DNA of 64,000 nt from Prolixibacteraceae bacterium. GTDB taxonomy: Bacteria > Bacteroidota > Bacteroidia > Bacteroidales > Prolixibacteraceae. Below, piece by piece: positions 9,851 to 18,570 of the stretch (its first letter is position 1; the number at the start of each line of letters is the position of its first letter). The translations under genes were made by a program, and so were the position numbers. The stretch covers positions 145,221 through 209,220 of the forward strand of contig DMSQ01000030.1 in the NCBI GenBank assembly GCA_003457135.1, in the 5' to 3' direction. The notes beneath the pieces were generated by a model. That model ran no database searches, had not been told where the DNA came from, and worked only from the letters and a program-made list of their open reading frames with translations.

Positions 9851-10546
9851 ATGCTGGAAATAATTAGTCAGCATTTTGAAAAATTCTCAACCATGTCGGA
9901 AGCCTCCCGTATCGCAGTACTTGAAATTGCGGAACGCGAAGGCATTGATATGAAAAAGATCATAGTAGCAACTTCATTTTGTTTCGACGAGTTGAACCAC
10001 CATCAGGCAAAAATGAACCTGCATTCACCCCAGGGAACATTTATTATGGGAGGATTGGCTGGCTATCCATTTGTTGGCAATATTGGTTTAACTGCCTTTG
10101 CCGATCATGTTCCTGATGGAGGTGCAGCCTTGTTTATCTTTGGTTCGCACATTGGAATTTCGTGTACGGGTGAAGTTGGCAAAATCAAGCGTGTTGGCCA
10201 GAAAAGGCATACCAACACCTGCGGGGCATTGATGATGGTCCAGAATCATGTTTTGTCGTCCGAAATCCATGAAGTTGATGCAGCCGACTATTCAGCTTTT
10301 CAGCCCGAATTTCTGGCAATCAGGTTATTGCCCATGGCCGACGACATACGGAAAGCTGAGGTTCCAATCCTGAAAACCACACACCTGGTGTATGATGAAA
10401 TTGAAAATGAAATTCTGAAACTGATAATAAACAATCCGTTGCTGCAGTCGGAATTTCCGGTTTATATTTTGGGTGGAATTGTAATCAATACCGACGAAAC
10501 GCTGCCCAATTATTTCTCGCAGAAAGTATTCCGCAAAGTACATTAG
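9851..10546 (+). CDS. LCIB/C-type (theta-like) beta-carbonic anhydrase domain protein
   Basis: Probably interconverts CO2 and bicarbonate. The 231-residue protein matches the layout of the LCIB/LCIC family first known from algal CO2-concentrating mechanisms. Candidate zinc ligands are Cys44 (SFCFDELN), His100 (FGSHIGIS) and Cys124 (NTCGALM), with Asp46 beside the first; MGGLAGYPFVGNIGLTAF and HVPDGG are further family segments. The frame is open to a TTG at 9815, but the ATG at 9851 has the better context. It lies directly after ppc, which consumes bicarbonate. Family assignment rests on motif recall; activity is an inference. Confidence 0.78.
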   Translation: MLEIISQHFEKFSTMSEASRIAVLEIAEREGIDMKKIIVATSFCFDELNHHQAKMNLHSPQGTFIMGGLAGYPFVGNIGLTAFADHVPDGGAALFIFGSHIGISCTGEVGKIKRVGQKRHTNTCGALMMVQNHVLSSEIHEVDAADYSAFQPEFLAIRLLPMADDIRKAEVPILKTTHLVYDEIENEILKLIINNPLLQSEFPVYILGGIVINTDETLPNYFSQKVFRKVH

Positions 10547-10607
10547 AGCATGCCTTTCAGGTCTGTTTTGCTGAAATATTCGGGGTAGTTGACTGGCGCT
10601 GGAAATT

Positions 10608-11582
10608 CTATTTTTTCCGGGTAGTTGAATAGTTTACCAACTCGATCAGGGCTGTCCGGGATTCGCTCTCCGAAAATTCCATGATTCCGGCAAGCGCTTT
10701 TTCTCGGAATTCGTCCATCTTTCCGGCAGCATATTCCAACCCACCGCGGCTTACCACCAGATCAACCAGTTCTTTAACTTTGGCCTGATTTTTATTTTTG
10801 CGTTTAATCAACCGCAAAATATGGCTTCGTTCTCCCGATTCACAATTGTTGAGCACATAAAGCAACGGAAGGGTAATTTTTTTCTCCTTGATATCATTTC
10901 CTGTTGGTTTTCCCAGAATTCCTTTGCTCTGGTAATCGAAAATGTCGTCTTTAATCTGGAAGGCAATTCCTGCATCAAGCCCTATTTGAAACATTCTTTC
11001 CACAATTTCATCGTCTTTGGTAACCGAAGCAGCGCCAATAGCCATGCTTGTTGCAATTAATGAGGCAGTTTTTTTTCGTATGATTTCGTAATAAGTTTCG
11101 TTGTCAATATCCAGTTTCCGGCTTTTGCGCATTTGCAGGATTTCACCTTCGCTCATATCTTTTACAGCCCGCGAAATCAGATGCAAAAACCGGTATTCCT
11201 TTTGATCAAGTGTATTAAGAAAGCCACGGGCAAGTATGAAATCGCCAACCAAAACAGCAATTTTATTTTTCCACAATGCATTAATGGAAAAGCTTCCCCG
11301 TCGTTCATACGATTCGTCCACCACATCGTCGTGCAGCAAGGTGGCTGTATGAAGTAATTCGATTGAAGACGCTGCCAGAAGGGTCGAATCATTGAATTCG
11401 CCACACATTTTTGCTGAAAGAAAAACAAACATTGGCCGCATCTGTTTGCCTTTTTTCCAAAGAATGTACCGGATAATGATCTGAAGAAGTGGAATATCAC
11501 TTTTAATGGCTTCCCTGAAGTAGCTTTCGAATCTTTTAAGTTCTTCCTTAATAGGCGATTGTATAATATCCAAAGAGGTCAT
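10608..11582 (-). CDS. Polyprenyl (octaprenyl/heptaprenyl-type) diphosphate synthase
   Basis: A trans-isoprenyl diphosphate synthase that extends farnesyl or geranylgeranyl diphosphate with isopentenyl diphosphate, probably to make the menaquinone side chain. It has 324 residues. The first aspartate-rich motif is LLHDDVVDESYERRG, the second is FQIKDDIFDYQ, and GKPTGNDIKEKKITLPLL follows as usual. Small residues before the first motif (LLHTATLLHDD) leave room for a long chain, which fits a menaquinone-type product. Divergent from the ArsR regulator. Confidence 0.9.
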   Translation of the reverse strand: MTSLDIIQSPIKEELKRFESYFREAIKSDIPLLQIIIRYILWKKGKQMRPMFVFLSAKMCGEFNDSTLLAASSIELLHTATLLHDDVVDESYERRGSFSINALWKNKIAVLVGDFILARGFLNTLDQKEYRFLHLISRAVKDMSEGEILQMRKSRKLDIDNETYYEIIRKKTASLIATSMAIGAASVTKDDEIVERMFQIGLDAGIAFQIKDDIFDYQSKGILGKPTGNDIKEKKITLPLLYVLNNCESGERSHILRLIKRKNKNQAKVKELVDLVVSRGGLEYAAGKMDEFREKALAGIMEFSESESRTALIELVNYSTTRKK

Positions 11583-11647
11583 CCAGGCTTTTTATGAGTG
11601 TCTCAAAATTAAAAAATATATTGATTTTTCACGAACACAAATATTCA

Positions 11648-11655
11648 TATATTTG
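11648..11655 (+). promoter_or_regulatory. Bacteroidota -7 box (TATATTTG) and inverted repeat upstream of the ArsR gene
   Basis: TATATTTG matches TAnnTTTG exactly and lies 19 bp before the chosen start codon. It overlaps the inverted repeat AAATAT-N4-ATATTT (about 11639-11654), a plausible ArsR/SmtB operator for autoregulation. This placement is one reason to prefer the ATG at 11675 over the ATG at 11594. Confidence 0.55.
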
Positions 11656-11674
11656 CATCTGTAAAACTCAAACC

Positions 11675-11977
11675 ATGTTGAATATTCAGGAATTAGATTC
11701 CAATCGTTTAGAAATGGCTGCCAGTATGCTTAAAGCCATTGCACACCCTGTACGGGTGGCTGTTTTAAAGCATTTGGAGGGTGGCAAAAAATTGACTGTT
11801 ACCGAAATACACGATCTTCTTGGAATTGAACAATCAACAACCTCCCATCATTTGGGTATTTTGAAAGATAAAGGTGTCCTTTGCTCCCGCCGGGAAGGAA
11901 AAAACACCTATTATTATCTGAAGCACGATATTCTAAGTCAGATTGTTGACTGTTTGCAGCGTTGTACCTGCGAATAA
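11675..11977 (+). CDS. ArsR/SmtB-family winged-helix transcriptional regulator
   Basis: A small (100 aa) DNA-binding repressor. The winged helix-turn-helix is clear: ESLE-type helix, then KLTVTEIHDLLGIEQSTTSHHLGILKDKGVL and the wing RREGKNTYYYL. The C-terminus carries a cysteine cluster, DCLQRCTCE (C-x3-C-x-C), that could bind a metal or respond to thiol stress; the classical ELCVC metal site is absent. An upstream ATG at 11594 would add 27 residues that run through the probable promoter. No obvious efflux or detoxification target is adjacent, so its regulon is unknown. Confidence 0.85.
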   Translation: MLNIQELDSNRLEMAASMLKAIAHPVRVAVLKHLEGGKKLTVTEIHDLLGIEQSTTSHHLGILKDKGVLCSRREGKNTYYYLKHDILSQIVDCLQRCTCE

Positions 11978-11991
11978 AAAATCCCAAAAAT

Positions 11992-13350
11992 TTATTTTCT
12001 GACAAAAACCTGATATCCCCATCGATCCAGTTTGATTGCCGAACTCTTTTCCAATGTTTTTGTTTCGCCTGAAAAATAATCCTGATATTCGCCTGACTGC
12101 GGAAGCTGAATGTTCGCCTCAACCGGTTGTGCTGACAGGTTGAAAACGGCCAGAATCTGATTCTTTTCTTTTTCACGGGTAAAAGCAATCACGTTTTGCG
12201 GAGCGGAGGTTTCTACAAAAACCATGGGCGCCCCAGCCGCTCCGTTCCAAAGCGCCTGATTATTGTGTTTCAGACTGGTCAGCGATTGATAAAACTTCTG
12301 CATTTCCAGTTTACTCCAGTTGATGGTATCTTTTTCGAAGAATAACAGGCGTTTATGCAGGCCTGCTTCCTGTCCGCTGTAGAGCAGTGGAATGCCTTCG
12401 AGTGTAAATGTTAAGGTGGCAAAAGTCTTTACGGCCTCACCCATGCGTTCGTATTCGGTACCCTGCCAACTGTTTTCATCGTGGTTGGTAATAAACTGCA
12501 TCGGGAATGATCCCGGAGCATATTTGTTGACCGAATCCGTATAGTATTTCTGAATATCAGCGGCAGTCTTTTTGCCCTGTGCAACCTCGTTCAGGAGGTG
12601 GTGTAATTTCCAGGAATAGTTCGATTCGAAGGCTTTTTCGAGCAGCCCCGGATGATCTTCATCCTCGGCCAACATGTAAACCTGTTTAATGGAATCGAGC
12701 GATGCAGTTGCCGCTTCCCAGAAATCCTGCGGAACGCCCCAGGCAACATCGCAACGGAACCCGTCGATATTGGTTTCTTTCACCCAATAATCCATCGCAT
12801 CAATCATAGCGCGACGCATAGGTTTCGAGTCAAAATTCAGGTCTGCTATATCCGACCAGTCCGGATTCGGAGGAATTACATTGCCCAAAGAATCTTGTGT
12901 GTACCAGTCTTTGTGCTCGGTAATCCAGTTATTGTCCCATCCGGTGTGATTGGCAATCCAGTCGATAATCACCTTGAATCCCAATTCGTGCGCTTTATTC
13001 ACCAGTTTTTTGAAATCTTCCAATGTTCCAAATTCAGGATTAATTCCTTTGTAATCTTTTACGGCATAATACGAACCCAGACTTCCTTTCCGGTTTTTTT
13101 CCGAAATGGGATGAATCGGCATAATCCATAAAATATCAACGCCTAATTCCTTCAACCGTGGAAGGTGAGTTTCAAAAGCTTTGAACGTTCCTTCAGGCGT
13201 GTATTGACGGATATTCACTTCATACAACACCGAATTTTTAGTCCACTCCGGAATATGCGCCGGAATCACGGCCGGCTTCACGGCTGGCTGGCATGAATAT
13301 AATACCACAGCCAATAAACAAATAACAAACAGATTTTTAAGCTTTCTCAT
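11992..13350 (-). CDS. GH13 alpha-amylase-family lipoprotein
   Basis: Probably hydrolyses alpha-1,4-glucans or maltodextrins at the cell envelope. The 452-residue protein starts with a lipoprotein signal (lipobox VLYSC, Cys about residue 19). GH13 regions are present: IIDWIANHTG (region I), DGFRCDVAW with the nucleophile Asp, MLAEDED with the acid Glu, and ITNHDEN with the transition-state Asp. It is the last gene of the leftward maltodextrin operon, separated from the SusA-like gene by a 234-bp gap that holds a dispersed repeat. The short C-terminal domain after the barrel is a beta sandwich typical of the family. Confidence 0.9.
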   Translation of the reverse strand: MRKLKNLFVICLLAVVLYSCQPAVKPAVIPAHIPEWTKNSVLYEVNIRQYTPEGTFKAFETHLPRLKELGVDILWIMPIHPISEKNRKGSLGSYYAVKDYKGINPEFGTLEDFKKLVNKAHELGFKVIIDWIANHTGWDNNWITEHKDWYTQDSLGNVIPPNPDWSDIADLNFDSKPMRRAMIDAMDYWVKETNIDGFRCDVAWGVPQDFWEAATASLDSIKQVYMLAEDEDHPGLLEKAFESNYSWKLHHLLNEVAQGKKTAADIQKYYTDSVNKYAPGSFPMQFITNHDENSWQGTEYERMGEAVKTFATLTFTLEGIPLLYSGQEAGLHKRLLFFEKDTINWSKLEMQKFYQSLTSLKHNNQALWNGAAGAPMVFVETSAPQNVIAFTREKEKNQILAVFNLSAQPVEANIQLPQSGEYQDYFSGETKTLEKSSAIKLDRWGYQVFVRK

Positions 13351-13469
13351 GATATGTATTTTTTTGTCAGAATTCTTGCTTTTACAAAGATCAACCCCAT
13401 TCCGTCCGAAAAATGGAAAACACTTTATTGATCATGTATCCGCGGACGGTTTTTCTTTTGTTTTCCTTT

Positions 13470-13530
13470 ACCCAGGGCGTCGTTCCTTCGTCACTTTGCC
13501 CTGGGCTGGGATATTTTGCCCTTTCAGGGC
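13470..13530. repeat. Dispersed palindromic repeat in the 13.35-13.58 kb intergenic gap
   Basis: CCCAGGGC (13471-13478) pairs with GCCCTGGG (13498-13505), followed by GGGATATTTT and GCCCTTTCAGGGC (13518-13530). Sequences of this form (CCCAGGGC, GCCCTGGGCTGGG, CCCTTTCAGGGC) are familiar as short dispersed intergenic repeats in several phyla. No gene was seen in the rest of the gap. Confidence 0.6.
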
Positions 13531-13584
13531 ATTAACGATTTTTGGAACCAGAACTGCGACTGAATACTGCGACTGAACACTTTT

Positions 13585-15420
13585 TTACTTCAGTTCAATA
13601 ATCATCGCAGACATGGCCGGTACTTTCAGGTTTTTCAGATCAGCAATTGTGGTTCCTGAAATGATTTCTTTTCCTGACGTGCAATTGGCCATTACCTCGC
13701 TGAAACGATCGGTATCAATCGTTTTTTCCTGTGTATTTTTATTCAGCACGACCATTACTTTTCCTGATTGATTGTATCTGAAATACACATAAATTCCATC
13801 AACCGGAGCAAAATGTATTAATTCTCCGGAATGAATTACGGTATTGGTTTTGCGCCAGTTCAATACTTTGCGCACATATTCCTGAGTTTGTTTTTGCTTG
13901 TCGGTCAGACCAGCTCCGGTGAATGCATTTACCTGATCGCCAGCCCATCCTCCCGGAAAATCGGAACGAATGATTCCGTCATCTTTCGGCCCGGGACTAG
14001 ACATCAATATTTCCGTTCCGTAAAAAATCTGAGGGATTCCTCGTGTAGTTGCATAAAAAGCGATAGCTATTTTCAACAGATCCATGTTTTCGCCCAACTG
14101 GGTGTAAATTCTGGCCATATCGTGGTTATCAGGAAAAACAACCAGTTTTTCAGGATGAGGAAACTGAAAGTCGTTTGCCAGCGCCTCGTAAACCTGGAAT
14201 AGTCCACCCTGATCGGGATCTTTCAAGCCGCGGATAAGGGCATCATTCAACGGAAAATCCATTAATCCCGGAAGATCCGACACAAATCCATCCTGATTTA
14301 CTTTTCCTTTTTGCCAATACGATATGATTGCTGCGTTCATGGTCCACTCCTCACCTACCATATAAAAACCGGGATATTCTTCGAGCATTCGTCTGGTCCA
14401 TTCGGCCATCCCAAATTTGTCGGGATAAGGATAAGTGTCCATCCGGATCCCATCCAACCCAACAAATTCTGTCCACCAAATGCTGTTTTGGATCAGGTAA
14501 TTCATCAGAAAAGGATTGCGCTGGTTTAGGTCGGGCATGGTAGGAACAAACCATCCGTCAGCCATCGCTCTTTTGTCGGCTTCAGAAGCATGTGGGTCTT
14601 GATTTATCGTGCGGCGATGAGTCGTAATTTTTAAATCCGGATAATTATTTAACCAATCGGCTGAGGGCATGTCGTTCATCCACCAATGTTCGGAGCCAAT
14701 ATGGTTGAAAATCATATCCATCATCAGTTTCATTCCCTTTTGGTGAATCGCCTGACCAAGCTCACGATAACCTTCGTTTGTTCCCAAATGGGCATCAACT
14801 TTATAAAAATCGGTGGTTGAATATCCGTGGTACGAAACCTGGGTCATGTTATTTTCGAGTACCGGATTAAGCCAAACGGAGGTAAATCCCATGCCTGACA
14901 GGTAATCCAAACTGTTTTTAATTCCCTGAATGTCGCCTCCATGAATTCCATTTTTATCGGTACGGTTTGGCAATTCCTTTTCAGTAACTGCTACATCGTT
15001 TTCAGGATTGCCATTCACGAAACGGTCGGGCGTTACCAGGTAAATCACATCCGACTGATCAAAACCTTTCCGGTCGGCCGAATGAGGTTCGCGGTTTTTC
15101 AGTTCATAGGTATAACTCACCACTTCCTTTTTGTTTTTCCGGAACTGGATCGGGAATGTGCCGGCTTTAGTTTCCGAAGAAATGTTTAAGTCAATAAACA
15201 CATAATTTGGATTTTCGAGCCTGGAAATTGAATTGATTCTCACCCCGGGATAATTCAGACTGATTTCTGTTGCGGCGATCTCGTGCCCGTGAACCATGAG
15301 TTGAACAGTTGGATTTTTCATTCCAACCCACCAAAACAGTGGTTCAACGCGGTCAACATTCAGGGCAAAAGTTGAAATACTGAATGCGATACTGATGGTA
15401 AATAAATATAGCTTTCTCAT
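13585..15420 (-). CDS. susA: SusA-like neopullulanase / cyclomaltodextrinase (GH13)
   Basis: A periplasmic enzyme that cuts maltodextrins and pullulan pieces to glucose and maltose. The 611-residue length is close to Bacteroides SusA. It has a signal peptide (about 1-19, ending TFALN), an N-terminal cyclomaltodextrinase-type domain (about 20-110) and a GH13 barrel. Catalytic segments are MDMIFNHIG, DGIRMDTYPYPD (nucleophile), YMVGEEW (acid) and FPDNHDMAR. It begins 4 bp after the GH65 stop, so translation is probably coupled within the leftward operon. Confidence 0.9.
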   Translation of the reverse strand: MRKLYLFTISIAFSISTFALNVDRVEPLFWWVGMKNPTVQLMVHGHEIAATEISLNYPGVRINSISRLENPNYVFIDLNISSETKAGTFPIQFRKNKKEVVSYTYELKNREPHSADRKGFDQSDVIYLVTPDRFVNGNPENDVAVTEKELPNRTDKNGIHGGDIQGIKNSLDYLSGMGFTSVWLNPVLENNMTQVSYHGYSTTDFYKVDAHLGTNEGYRELGQAIHQKGMKLMMDMIFNHIGSEHWWMNDMPSADWLNNYPDLKITTHRRTINQDPHASEADKRAMADGWFVPTMPDLNQRNPFLMNYLIQNSIWWTEFVGLDGIRMDTYPYPDKFGMAEWTRRMLEEYPGFYMVGEEWTMNAAIISYWQKGKVNQDGFVSDLPGLMDFPLNDALIRGLKDPDQGGLFQVYEALANDFQFPHPEKLVVFPDNHDMARIYTQLGENMDLLKIAIAFYATTRGIPQIFYGTEILMSSPGPKDDGIIRSDFPGGWAGDQVNAFTGAGLTDKQKQTQEYVRKVLNWRKTNTVIHSGELIHFAPVDGIYVYFRYNQSGKVMVVLNKNTQEKTIDTDRFSEVMANCTSGKEIISGTTIADLKNLKVPAMSAMIIELK

Positions 15421-15424
15421 TTGT

Positions 15425-17734
15425 TTAGTATTTTATTGTCAGTTCCTTTTTTGCAGGTAAATGATGTGATTTTCCATGAACGACCATGTCAATATTCGCC
15501 TTGGAATGGTTGTAAACGCTGAATTGCGATTTGTTCATTTTAAATTCCAGATGAGCTTCACGGAAATTCAGCCGGAAGGAATACGAATTCCAACCAATTG
15601 GAATAAACGGATTAAAATGCAACTGTCCGTTTCTCACCCGCATTCCGCCAAAACCCTGGACAAAAGCCATCCATGTTCCGCCCATGCTGGTGATGTGCAA
15701 ACCATCGCAGGTGTCGTTGTTGTAATCGTCCAAATCGAGACGGGCAGTACGCAGGTACATTTCGTAAGCCTTTTCCTGCCGACCAATAGAAGCGGCCAGA
15801 ATGGCATGTATGCAGCTCGACAGCGAAGATTCGTGCACCGTGAGCGGTTCATAAAAATCAAAATGACGTTCAATGCTTTCAATGTCAAACTGGTCTTCGA
15901 ACCAGTAAATACTTTGCAGTGTATCGGCCTGTTTGATGTATGGCGAACGCAAAATACGGTCCCACGACCATTTTTGGTTGATGGGCCGGTCTTCAGGTTT
16001 GAGTTCGCTTACCGGGATTAATTCCTTATCGAGAAACCCATCCTGCTGGAGATAAATTTTGCGGGTAAAATCATACGGGAAATACATGTCCCTGATGATT
16101 TTCTTCCAGTGCGAAGTTTCTTTCAACTCCATCAGTTTTAGCTTTTTCACCATATCTTCGAACAAAAGCGAATGCTCTTTCTTCAGGTAATCAATGGCTT
16201 CGAGCGTATATTTAAGCGTCCATACGGCCATGTAGCTCGTGTGGAAATTGTTGTTCACGTTGTTTTCGTATTCGTTCGGTCCGGTAACTCCCAGCATTAC
16301 AAATTTCTTTTTCTCTTCCGACCAGTTGATGCGCTGGCTCCAGAATCGAGACAAGGCCAGCAATACCTCAAATCCGTATGAGGCCAGGTATTCTTTATCG
16401 CCCGTATAACTAACGTAATTGTATATGGCATAAGCAATGGCCCCGTTTCGGTGTATTTCCTCGAAGGTGATTTCCCATTCGTTATGACATTCTTCGCCGT
16501 TAATGGTCACCATCGGATACAAAGCTGCGCCACCGTTAAATCCAAGTTTTTCAGCATTTTCGATGGCTTTCTGCAAATGTTTATACCGGTACAGGAGCAG
16601 GTTTTTGGAAACCCTCCGGGGAGCGGTCCCAAGCGTGAAGGGCAAAAAATAGGCTTCGGTATCCCAATAGGTAACGCCGCCGTATTTCTCTCCGGTAAAC
16701 CCTTTCGGGCCAATGTTAAGGCGTTCGTCGTCGCCCAAATAAGTTTGATTTAACTGGAAGATATTAAACCGGATTCCTTGCTGTGCAGCAATATCGCCTT
16801 CAATACGAATGTCACTGGTTTCCCATCTTTTTACCCAGGCCTTTTCCTGTTTGGTAAAAAGTTTGTCGAATCCTTTATCAGAAGCTCTTTTCAGCGTTTT
16901 TTCGGTGGCTTCCCGAAGTTTGTTTTTGGAGTGATTGAGCGTTGATAAAATGGCCGCATACTTTTCGATGCAAACCTCATCGCCCTGTTGCACCTGAATA
17001 TTAAATGATGCGCCGATATATTTTTCTTTTTCGATTTTTGAAGTCTCAACATAAATCAGCTCCTGATTTAGTTTCGCCCTGAAACTCATTCCGGTACAAA
17101 CCTGAAAGGCTGTTTTCCTGGTTTCCACACAAACGTATCCGGAACAACAATTCATTTTTTGAGCGATACTGATCCAGAAATTTTCATCGTAGTTGGAATC
17201 TTCATTGACCACATCACCGTCAATGTAAGGCTCAAAAGAAATTTCACCTGAAAAATTAAGCGCTTTTACCGAATACCTGATGGCCCCAATTTCCTGATTT
17301 GCAATACTTAAAAATCTTCCGGAATGAACTTCAAGCTGTTTTCCTGACGATAATTCTGCTACAAAATGGCGGGTAAGCAAACCCGATTTCATATCGAGAT
17401 CGCGGTAAAACGAAATGATTCTTGCCGTGTTCAAATCCAGTTCTTCACCATCCACCATGACATTAATCCCAATCCAGTTAGTGGCATTCAGGATTTTGGC
17501 GAAATATTCAGGGTATCCGTTTTTCCACCAGCCCACTCGGGTTTTGTCGGGGTAATAAATACCTGCTATGTAGCTGCCACGAAGAGAATCACCACTGTAT
17601 TTTTCTTCGAAATTGGCACGTTGTCCGCAACGTCCGTTGCCAATACTCAGCAAACTTTCGGTGATCCGGTTTTCGTCGGGGTGGAATCCATCTTCAATGA
17701 TCTTCCACTCGTTATGTATGATGTAATTTTTCAT
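15425..17734 (-). CDS. GH65 family glycoside phosphorylase (maltose phosphorylase-like)
   Basis: Probably splits maltose with phosphate into beta-glucose 1-phosphate and glucose; kojibiose, trehalose or nigerose specificity cannot be excluded by eye. The 769-residue protein has the N-terminal beta-sandwich (about 1-270), an (alpha/alpha)6 barrel, and the catalytic-acid segment CHNEWEITFEEIHRNGA. The frame is open to 17833, but that extension runs through a dispersed repeat; the ATG at 17734 (MKNYIIHNEW) matches the family N-terminus. The neighbouring beta-phosphoglucomutase gene supports a beta-G1P product. No signal peptide, so cytoplasmic. Confidence 0.9.
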   Translation of the reverse strand: MKNYIIHNEWKIIEDGFHPDENRITESLLSIGNGRCGQRANFEEKYSGDSLRGSYIAGIYYPDKTRVGWWKNGYPEYFAKILNATNWIGINVMVDGEELDLNTARIISFYRDLDMKSGLLTRHFVAELSSGKQLEVHSGRFLSIANQEIGAIRYSVKALNFSGEISFEPYIDGDVVNEDSNYDENFWISIAQKMNCCSGYVCVETRKTAFQVCTGMSFRAKLNQELIYVETSKIEKEKYIGASFNIQVQQGDEVCIEKYAAILSTLNHSKNKLREATEKTLKRASDKGFDKLFTKQEKAWVKRWETSDIRIEGDIAAQQGIRFNIFQLNQTYLGDDERLNIGPKGFTGEKYGGVTYWDTEAYFLPFTLGTAPRRVSKNLLLYRYKHLQKAIENAEKLGFNGGAALYPMVTINGEECHNEWEITFEEIHRNGAIAYAIYNYVSYTGDKEYLASYGFEVLLALSRFWSQRINWSEEKKKFVMLGVTGPNEYENNVNNNFHTSYMAVWTLKYTLEAIDYLKKEHSLLFEDMVKKLKLMELKETSHWKKIIRDMYFPYDFTRKIYLQQDGFLDKELIPVSELKPEDRPINQKWSWDRILRSPYIKQADTLQSIYWFEDQFDIESIERHFDFYEPLTVHESSLSSCIHAILAASIGRQEKAYEMYLRTARLDLDDYNNDTCDGLHITSMGGTWMAFVQGFGGMRVRNGQLHFNPFIPIGWNSYSFRLNFREAHLEFKMNKSQFSVYNHSKANIDMVVHGKSHHLPAKKELTIKY

Positions 17735-17745
17735 GCGTCTAAAAA

Positions 17746-17787
17746 TAAGCCCCCTCCAAACCTCCCCCACAAGAGGAGGCTTAAAAA
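17746..17787. repeat. Dispersed inverted-repeat element, copy A
   Basis: AAGCCCCCTCC at one end and GAGGAGGCTT at the other form an imperfect hairpin in the pgmB-GH65 gap. Read on the minus strand it would encode the PPLVGEVWRG-like peptide typical of this kind of scattered intergenic repeat. It is related to the copy at 17886-17925. Confidence 0.6.
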
Positions 17788-17883
17788 AAGCAAGTTCAGA
17801 ATTTGTATCAATAATCGTCTGCCTTTGTGTCAAAATTGCTTTGACATGGAGGCAATAATTTGTTTTTAATTGCGTGCCAATGC

Positions 17884-18570
17884 TTAAGCCTTCCCCTTGC
17901 GGGGGAACGGGAAGGGGGCTCTTATTTCTTTCATAAGTTTTTCAACAGTAAATCCATCGAAACCCGGAATAACGAGATCGGCAAAACCCAATGTTTCCGG
18001 GTTTCCGATTCCAACCGAATACATATTGGCATGTTGCGCAGCCTCAATACCGGCAATGGCATCTTCGAACACTACACAGTTTTCAGGCAAAACACCAAGT
18101 ATTTCTGCTCCTTTCAGAAATACTTCCGGATTAGGTTTGGCTTCCGAAATAGAATTTCCATCTACAATAGCATCAAACATTCCGGAGAGTTGAATGCGGT
18201 CTAAAATCATTGGCGAATTTTTACTGGCAGAACCAAGGGCGATTTTGACTCCGCATTTTCGTAATTCCTGAAGAAATTTTTCCACTCCGGGCAAGATTTC
18301 TTCAGGAGTCATTTTTTCGATATAACTCACATAAAGGGCGTTCTTTTTTTCGGCCATTACGAGTTTTTCCTGCTCTGTAAAATGTTTTCCTCCGATTTCC
18401 AGTAAAATTTCGAGCGATTGCTTCCGACTGATACCTTTCATCCGTTCATTGTCTTCAAGAGTAAACTCAAATCCTAACTCCTCAGCCAAAGCCTTCCATG
18501 CAATAAAATGGTATTTGGCAGTATCAACCACTACCCCATCCAAATCAAATAAACAAGCTTCTATTATCAT
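17884..18570 (-). CDS. pgmB: Beta-phosphoglucomutase (HAD superfamily)
   Basis: Converts beta-glucose 1-phosphate to glucose 6-phosphate, linking GH65 phosphorolysis to glycolysis. The 228-residue protein has HAD motif I FDLDGVVVDT with the phosphorylated Asp, a helical cap, motif II GSASKNSP, and motif III/IV KPNPEVFLKGAE and VFEDAIAGIEAA. The last codons (about 12 residues after MKEIRA) are encoded by a dispersed repeat at 17886-17925, so the natural C-terminus may have been replaced by repeat insertion. Its start overlaps the transporter stop by 4 bp. Confidence 0.92.
   Translation of the reverse strand: MIIEACLFDLDGVVVDTAKYHFIAWKALAEELGFEFTLEDNERMKGISRKQSLEILLEIGGKHFTEQEKLVMAEKKNALYVSYIEKMTPEEILPGVEKFLQELRKCGVKIALGSASKNSPMILDRIQLSGMFDAIVDGNSISEAKPNPEVFLKGAEILGVLPENCVVFEDAIAGIEAAQHANMYSVGIGNPETLGFADLVIPGFDGFTVEKLMKEIRAPFPFPRKGKA
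17886..17925. repeat. Dispersed inverted-repeat element, copy B, overlapping the pgmB 3' end
   Basis: TAAGCCTTCCC at one end and GGGAAGGGGGCT at the other form an imperfect hairpin, with a GC-rich centre (CTTGCGGGGGAAC). It shares the AAGCC and AGGGGGCT termini with the copy at 17746-17787. It supplies the last codons and stop of pgmB. Confidence 0.6.

Noticed and set aside
13349..13576. 75-codon plus-strand frame in the susA-GH13 gap
   Set aside because: It is the chance translation of a dispersed repeat and the neighbouring leader; composition is not protein-like.
17735..17833. Upstream extension of the GH65 gene
   Set aside because: The extra 33 codons are mostly a dispersed repeat (PPLVGEVWRG-like peptide), and the family N-terminus begins at the ATG at 17734.
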